Source: Pelomonas sp. Root1217 (lineage in GTDB: Bacteria > Pseudomonadota > Gammaproteobacteria > Burkholderiales > Burkholderiaceae_C). From it: a stretch of 64,000 nt of DNA. Position numbers and translations under genes: made by a program. Positions 62,802 through 64,000 of the stretch are shown here, in pieces. Every line of letters begins with the position of its first letter. Positions within the stretch are counted from its first letter, which is position 1. The stretch lies in contig NZ_LMDC01000030.1 of assembly GCF_001425705.1 (NCBI RefSeq), positions 186,001 to 250,000 of the forward strand, written 5' to 3'. The notes under the pieces are model-generated. The model saw nothing but the letters and a program-made list of their open reading frames with translations, did no database searches and was not told the origin of the DNA.

Positions 62802-63391
62802 GCAAGGCTGCACGCAGCGCCGATCGTCCGCCCGCGATCGCCAACCGAGATCAGGTCCACGTCAATCTGCTGGGCCTGGGCCCTGTGCTGAGGGAGCACG
62901 CCGCGCGGCTGGGGCTCAGCGTCGGATGCGCGGCCCGGATCGCGATATCGCGCATGCTCGAAGACGAGGCCGGTGATCGTGAATTGGGCACAGACCGATC
63001 ACTGGCGCTGGACGCCGACAGTGACCAGGGCGACAAGACGCGACTGCTGCTTCGCGTCTCGGCCGTACGCGCCGAGGCCTTGGCGGAGCGGGCGCGGGCA
63101 TGCGGCGTTTCTCGTAGCCGCTATGTGGAAATGCTGATGGACGGGGACCAGCCGGCTGCTTTGCCGGCTGACCATGCGGCCATGGTCGCCGCGCTGATGA
63201 AGTCCACCGACCACATCGCCGTGCTCTGCGTCGACCTGCGGGCCTTCATGCACCTGCTGGGCACCGCGCCGGCGGCAGAGCTGGAGCCCTATCGCGCCCG
63301 TCTGCGCTCGCTCGTCGACGATGTCCGGGCGCATCTCAAACCTGCAGCCGTGCTGTTGGCCGAGCTCGAGGCCACGAGGAGATGGCGATGA
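62798..63391 (+). CDS. ribbon-helix-helix relaxosome accessory protein (MobC/TraJ-like)
   Basis: This 197-residue protein appears to carry two ribbon-helix-helix-like units: HVNLLGLGPVLREHAARLGLSVGCAARIAISRMLED (residues 22-60) and RLLLRVSAVRAEALAERARACGVSRSRYVEMLMDG (residues 75-110). Helices follow. Its placement directly before and overlapping the relaxase (ATGA) is that of proteins that bind oriT and recruit the relaxase. The family assignment is by pattern and context. Confidence 0.68.
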   Translation: MSKAARSADRPPAIANRDQVHVNLLGLGPVLREHAARLGLSVGCAARIAISRMLEDEAGDRELGTDRSLALDADSDQGDKTRLLLRVSAVRAEALAERARACGVSRSRYVEMLMDGDQPAALPADHAAMVAALMKSTDHIAVLCVDLRAFMHLLGTAPAAELEPYRARLRSLVDDVRAHLKPAAVLLAELEATRRWR

Positions 63392-64000
63392 CGACAGGTC
63401 AATCAGTCGATGGCGTTTTGGTGCAGTGGGGCGAGCGGCTGTTCTATCCCCCCAACCGCATCGTCAAGGCCGACCTGACGCCGCGCCTGGACACCTTGAC
63501 GCGCAGGAAGGCGGCCGTCATCCGCAAACGCATCGAAGCCCTGGTGGTGCGGCACGCGCCGGAGGTGATCGTCAAGGTCGCCGGCGGGGGCCGCGGCATG
63601 CGGGCCATCGCCGCGCAGTTCAACTACATCACGCGCAATGCCAGCCTGGAGATCGAGGACGACCGGGGGGTGCGCAGTGTCGGCAAGGAGGCGCTGCGCG
63701 ACCTGGCTGACCAGTGGCGCTATGGGGGCGCGTTGATCGATGAGGTTTCCTGGCGGCGCGAGGCGCTCAATGTCACCCTGTCGATGCCGCGCGGCGTCGA
63801 CCCGGACCTGGTGCTCCAGGCCGCTCGCGCGTTTGCCAGGGCCGAGCTGGCGGGCAGCCGCTACGTCTTCGCGCTGCACCGGGACCAGGCCCATCCGCAT
63901 GTACATCTGATCGTGCGCGCACAGTCCAGATCCGGCGAGCGCCTCAACGTCTGGACCGAGCGGCAACGCTGGCGCGAGTCGTTCGCGACGCAGCTGCGCC
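63388..64000 (+). CDS. HUH relaxase (VirD2/MobP-like), N-terminal part
   Basis: The first 204 residues are visible before the window ends. Conserved relaxase motifs are FNYITRNASLEIEDDRG near residue 80 (candidate catalytic Tyr) and FALHRDQAHPHVHLIVRAQSRSGERLNVWTERQRWRESFA near residue 165. The latter contains the HPHVH (HUH) metal site and an upstream His. The enzyme would nick oriT and lead the strand through the T4SS. The C-terminus and oriT are outside the window. Confidence 0.9.
   Translation, partial: MTTGQSVDGVLVQWGERLFYPPNRIVKADLTPRLDTLTRRKAAVIRKRIEALVVRHAPEVIVKVAGGGRGMRAIAAQFNYITRNASLEIEDDRGVRSVGKEALRDLADQWRYGGALIDEVSWRREALNVTLSMPRGVDPDLVLQAARAFARAELAGSRYVFALHRDQAHPHVHLIVRAQSRSGERLNVWTERQRWRESFATQLR

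Larger units (their letters stand above)
45175..64000 (+). mobile_element. conjugative element with P-type T4SS (partial, right side cut)
   Basis: All genes run on the plus strand with many 4-base stop/start overlaps. The order is regulator, TrbM-like, virB1, virB2, virB3, virB4, small secreted protein, virB6, virB5, virB8, virB9, virB10, virB11, virD4, OmpA lipoprotein, LPD7 protein, DUF1173 protein, ribbon-helix-helix protein and relaxase. Mating-pair formation, coupling protein and relaxase together define a self-transmissible element. It lies beside ordinary chromosomal genes, so it is probably integrated. No integrase or att site lies inside the window, and the true left end could be anywhere between 44793 and 45677. 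Confidence 0.8.

Overview
The window looks like a chromosomal segment of a high-GC betaproteobacterium, most likely Burkholderiales of the Rubrivivax/Leptothrix/Roseateles kind. This rests on the XrtB-type exosortase and Eps locus with PEP-CTERM proteins, the DUF971-ubiE pair, a complete ugpBAECQ operon and a very large FAD/Fe-S oxidoreductase. No tRNA, rRNA or CRISPR array was seen. All identifications come from reading motifs by eye; no database search was run.

Layout. 1-5182 (minus strand): exopolysaccharide export and exosortase genes epsD-epsE-epsF-epsG-xrtB-epsI (epsI cut by the window edge). 5183-8541: an IS5-like remnant, three PEP-CTERM secreted proteins and one PEP-CTERM remnant; two of the genes have related stem-loops in their leaders. 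8694-26409: mostly housekeeping genes, namely ubiE, a DUF971 gene, pstS, an M13 peptidase, an S8 protease, a HIT protein, a 2OG-Fe(II) oxygenase, the 1284-residue oxidoreductase, and the ugpBAECQ operon with a ChaN-like secreted protein at its end.

26553-39803 is a lasso-peptide locus. The plus strand carries the precursor (28045-28161), a fused B protein (leader recognition plus peptidase), a C cyclase (asparagine-synthetase-like) and an ABC exporter. The convergent minus-strand operon carries an ECF sigma factor, a FecR-type anti-sigma factor, a TonB-dependent transducer and an Atxe2-type lasso isopeptidase. The predicted core, GRIQGVEPELNEAAPYKP, shares its ring pattern with astexin-1. The arrangement suggests a peptide that is made, exported, sensed or re-imported, and then opened by the isopeptidase. 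A degenerate REP-associated transposase-like gene lies at the left edge.

40255-43473 is a duplicated and decaying region. It has two divergent pairs of an XRE regulator with a paralogous protein, the first with perfect palindromic operators. It also has a second copy of the ECF sigma factor, followed by a frameshifted and truncated FecR remnant, and an orphan ParS/MbcA-like protein. A HAF-repeat PEP-CTERM protein follows (43686-44792).

45175-64000 is the left part of an integrative conjugative element. It has a LuxR-type regulator, a TrbM-like protein, a nearly complete P-type (VirB/VirD4) type IV secretion system, an LPD7 protein, a DUF1173 protein, a ribbon-helix-helix relaxosome protein and the N-terminus of an HUH relaxase cut by the window end. 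Two oddities stand out. VirB10 has a 230-bp in-frame hexanucleotide repeat coding for Gly-Ala/Ala-Asp in its cytoplasmic arm. The virD4 frame runs without a stop into an OmpA-family lipoprotein that has its own ribosome binding site and start.
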